A stretch of DNA of 64,000 bases, taken from the NCBI RefSeq assembly GCF_041296385.1, contig NC_091023.1:26661924-26725923 (forward strand), written 5' to 3'. The notes beneath the pieces are model-generated. The model did no database searches. It was not told the DNA's origin and saw nothing but the letters and a program-made list of their open reading frames with translations. This document shows, piece by piece, positions 63,453-64,000 of the stretch. Source of the DNA: Aphelocoma coerulescens (Eukaryota > Chordata > Aves > Passeriformes > Corvidae). The number at the start of each line of letters is the position of its first letter. The first letter of the stretch is position 1. Position numbers and translations under genes: made by a program.

Positions 63453-64000
63453 CGCACGTACTTCAACGTATCCAGTAGCTTTCCCATGTGGAGAAATGCC
63501 ATCCTGATTATTTTTGCCTTCTCCCCACACAGCGGTAGATGGAGCCCTGCTTCCCTGCTCTCACCAGCCCGGGGACACAGCAATACCAGAGATCCCAGCT
63601 GTAGGACCTGCCAGCACTGCTGCAGGGGACAAACCTGAGGGGTTACACAGGAGGGACCTCGGGCTCACAGCTCCTGCCTGATTCATGAAATTTGCTGAAA
63701 CTTGAGAATAACAAAAGTATTCGACTAACCACAGTATTGCCTTTTCTTTCATTTAGGCATTGGGTAATGTTTCTTTCTTTTGTAAACTGTCATCAGGATT
63801 ACATGGAATTCACCCGTTTTATTTCTTTTGCAAAATATGGAATGACAAGTTTTGCTTGCCATACTTAGAAAGAACATATGTAATAGTTGTATCAGGGTCG
63901 TGAGCACTGGAGACTACATTATCCAGAGGATTTTACAGGAACTAAAGGTCAAGGGACCCATGGCCACTTTCTCCACCACTGCTCGCAGCTCTAATGCCTG

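Larger units (their letters stand above)
62827..64000. other. Intergenic DNA to the window end
   Basis: Apart from the SINE-like relic and the homopurine tract nothing is recognised. Open frames at 62887-63375 and 63312-63638 run through these repeats and are not called as genes. Confidence 0.55.

Overview
This window looks like nuclear DNA of a bird, probably a passerine or close relative. That reading rests on three things seen here: CR1 retrotransposon 3' ends, an endogenous retrovirus LTR of a type I know from songbird genomes, and a TSC22D2 gene with a large CpG-island first exon and long introns. The species cannot be named from the sequence.

Only one protein-coding gene can be supported: TSC22D2 (TSC22 domain family member 2), on the minus strand. 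Its large first coding exon lies at 19700-21678. It starts at an ATG inside a CpG-island promoter (about 21600-22560) and ends at a clear GT donor. A second, 72-nt coding exon lies at 5894-5965, with matching splice phase and consensus sites. Intron 1 is 13.7 kb. The exons for the TSC box and leucine zipper must lie left of position 1, so the gene is cut by the window edge and positions 1-5893 are part of intron 2.

Intron 2 contains a broken endogenous retrovirus-like element (about 797-2092): an LTR end, a degenerate lysine-tRNA-type primer-binding site, a non-coding interior of about 1 kb with a motif recurring every ~50 bp, and the start of a second LTR. Intron 1 holds an old CR1 fragment, A-rich tracts and two CpG-enriched patches that may be regulatory.

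To the right of the promoter, a CR1 copy starts at the edge of the CpG island (22562-23155). The rest, about 41 kb, appears intergenic. I find no recognisable exon there. It holds relics of ancient SINE- and MITE-like repeats (24360-24590, 25470-25530, 63205-63300), a second CR1 3' end (62661-62826), a ~38-bp minisatellite (54587-54747), perfect hairpins (26480-26515, 37297-37353) and a homopurine tract (63394-63452). In mammals, as I recall, the neighbour in this direction is PFN2, and nothing of it is visible here.

I found no convincing new biological system. The most useful leads are the promoter architecture with its adjacent CR1, the stripped-down ERV, and the intronic CpG patches as possible internal promoters.
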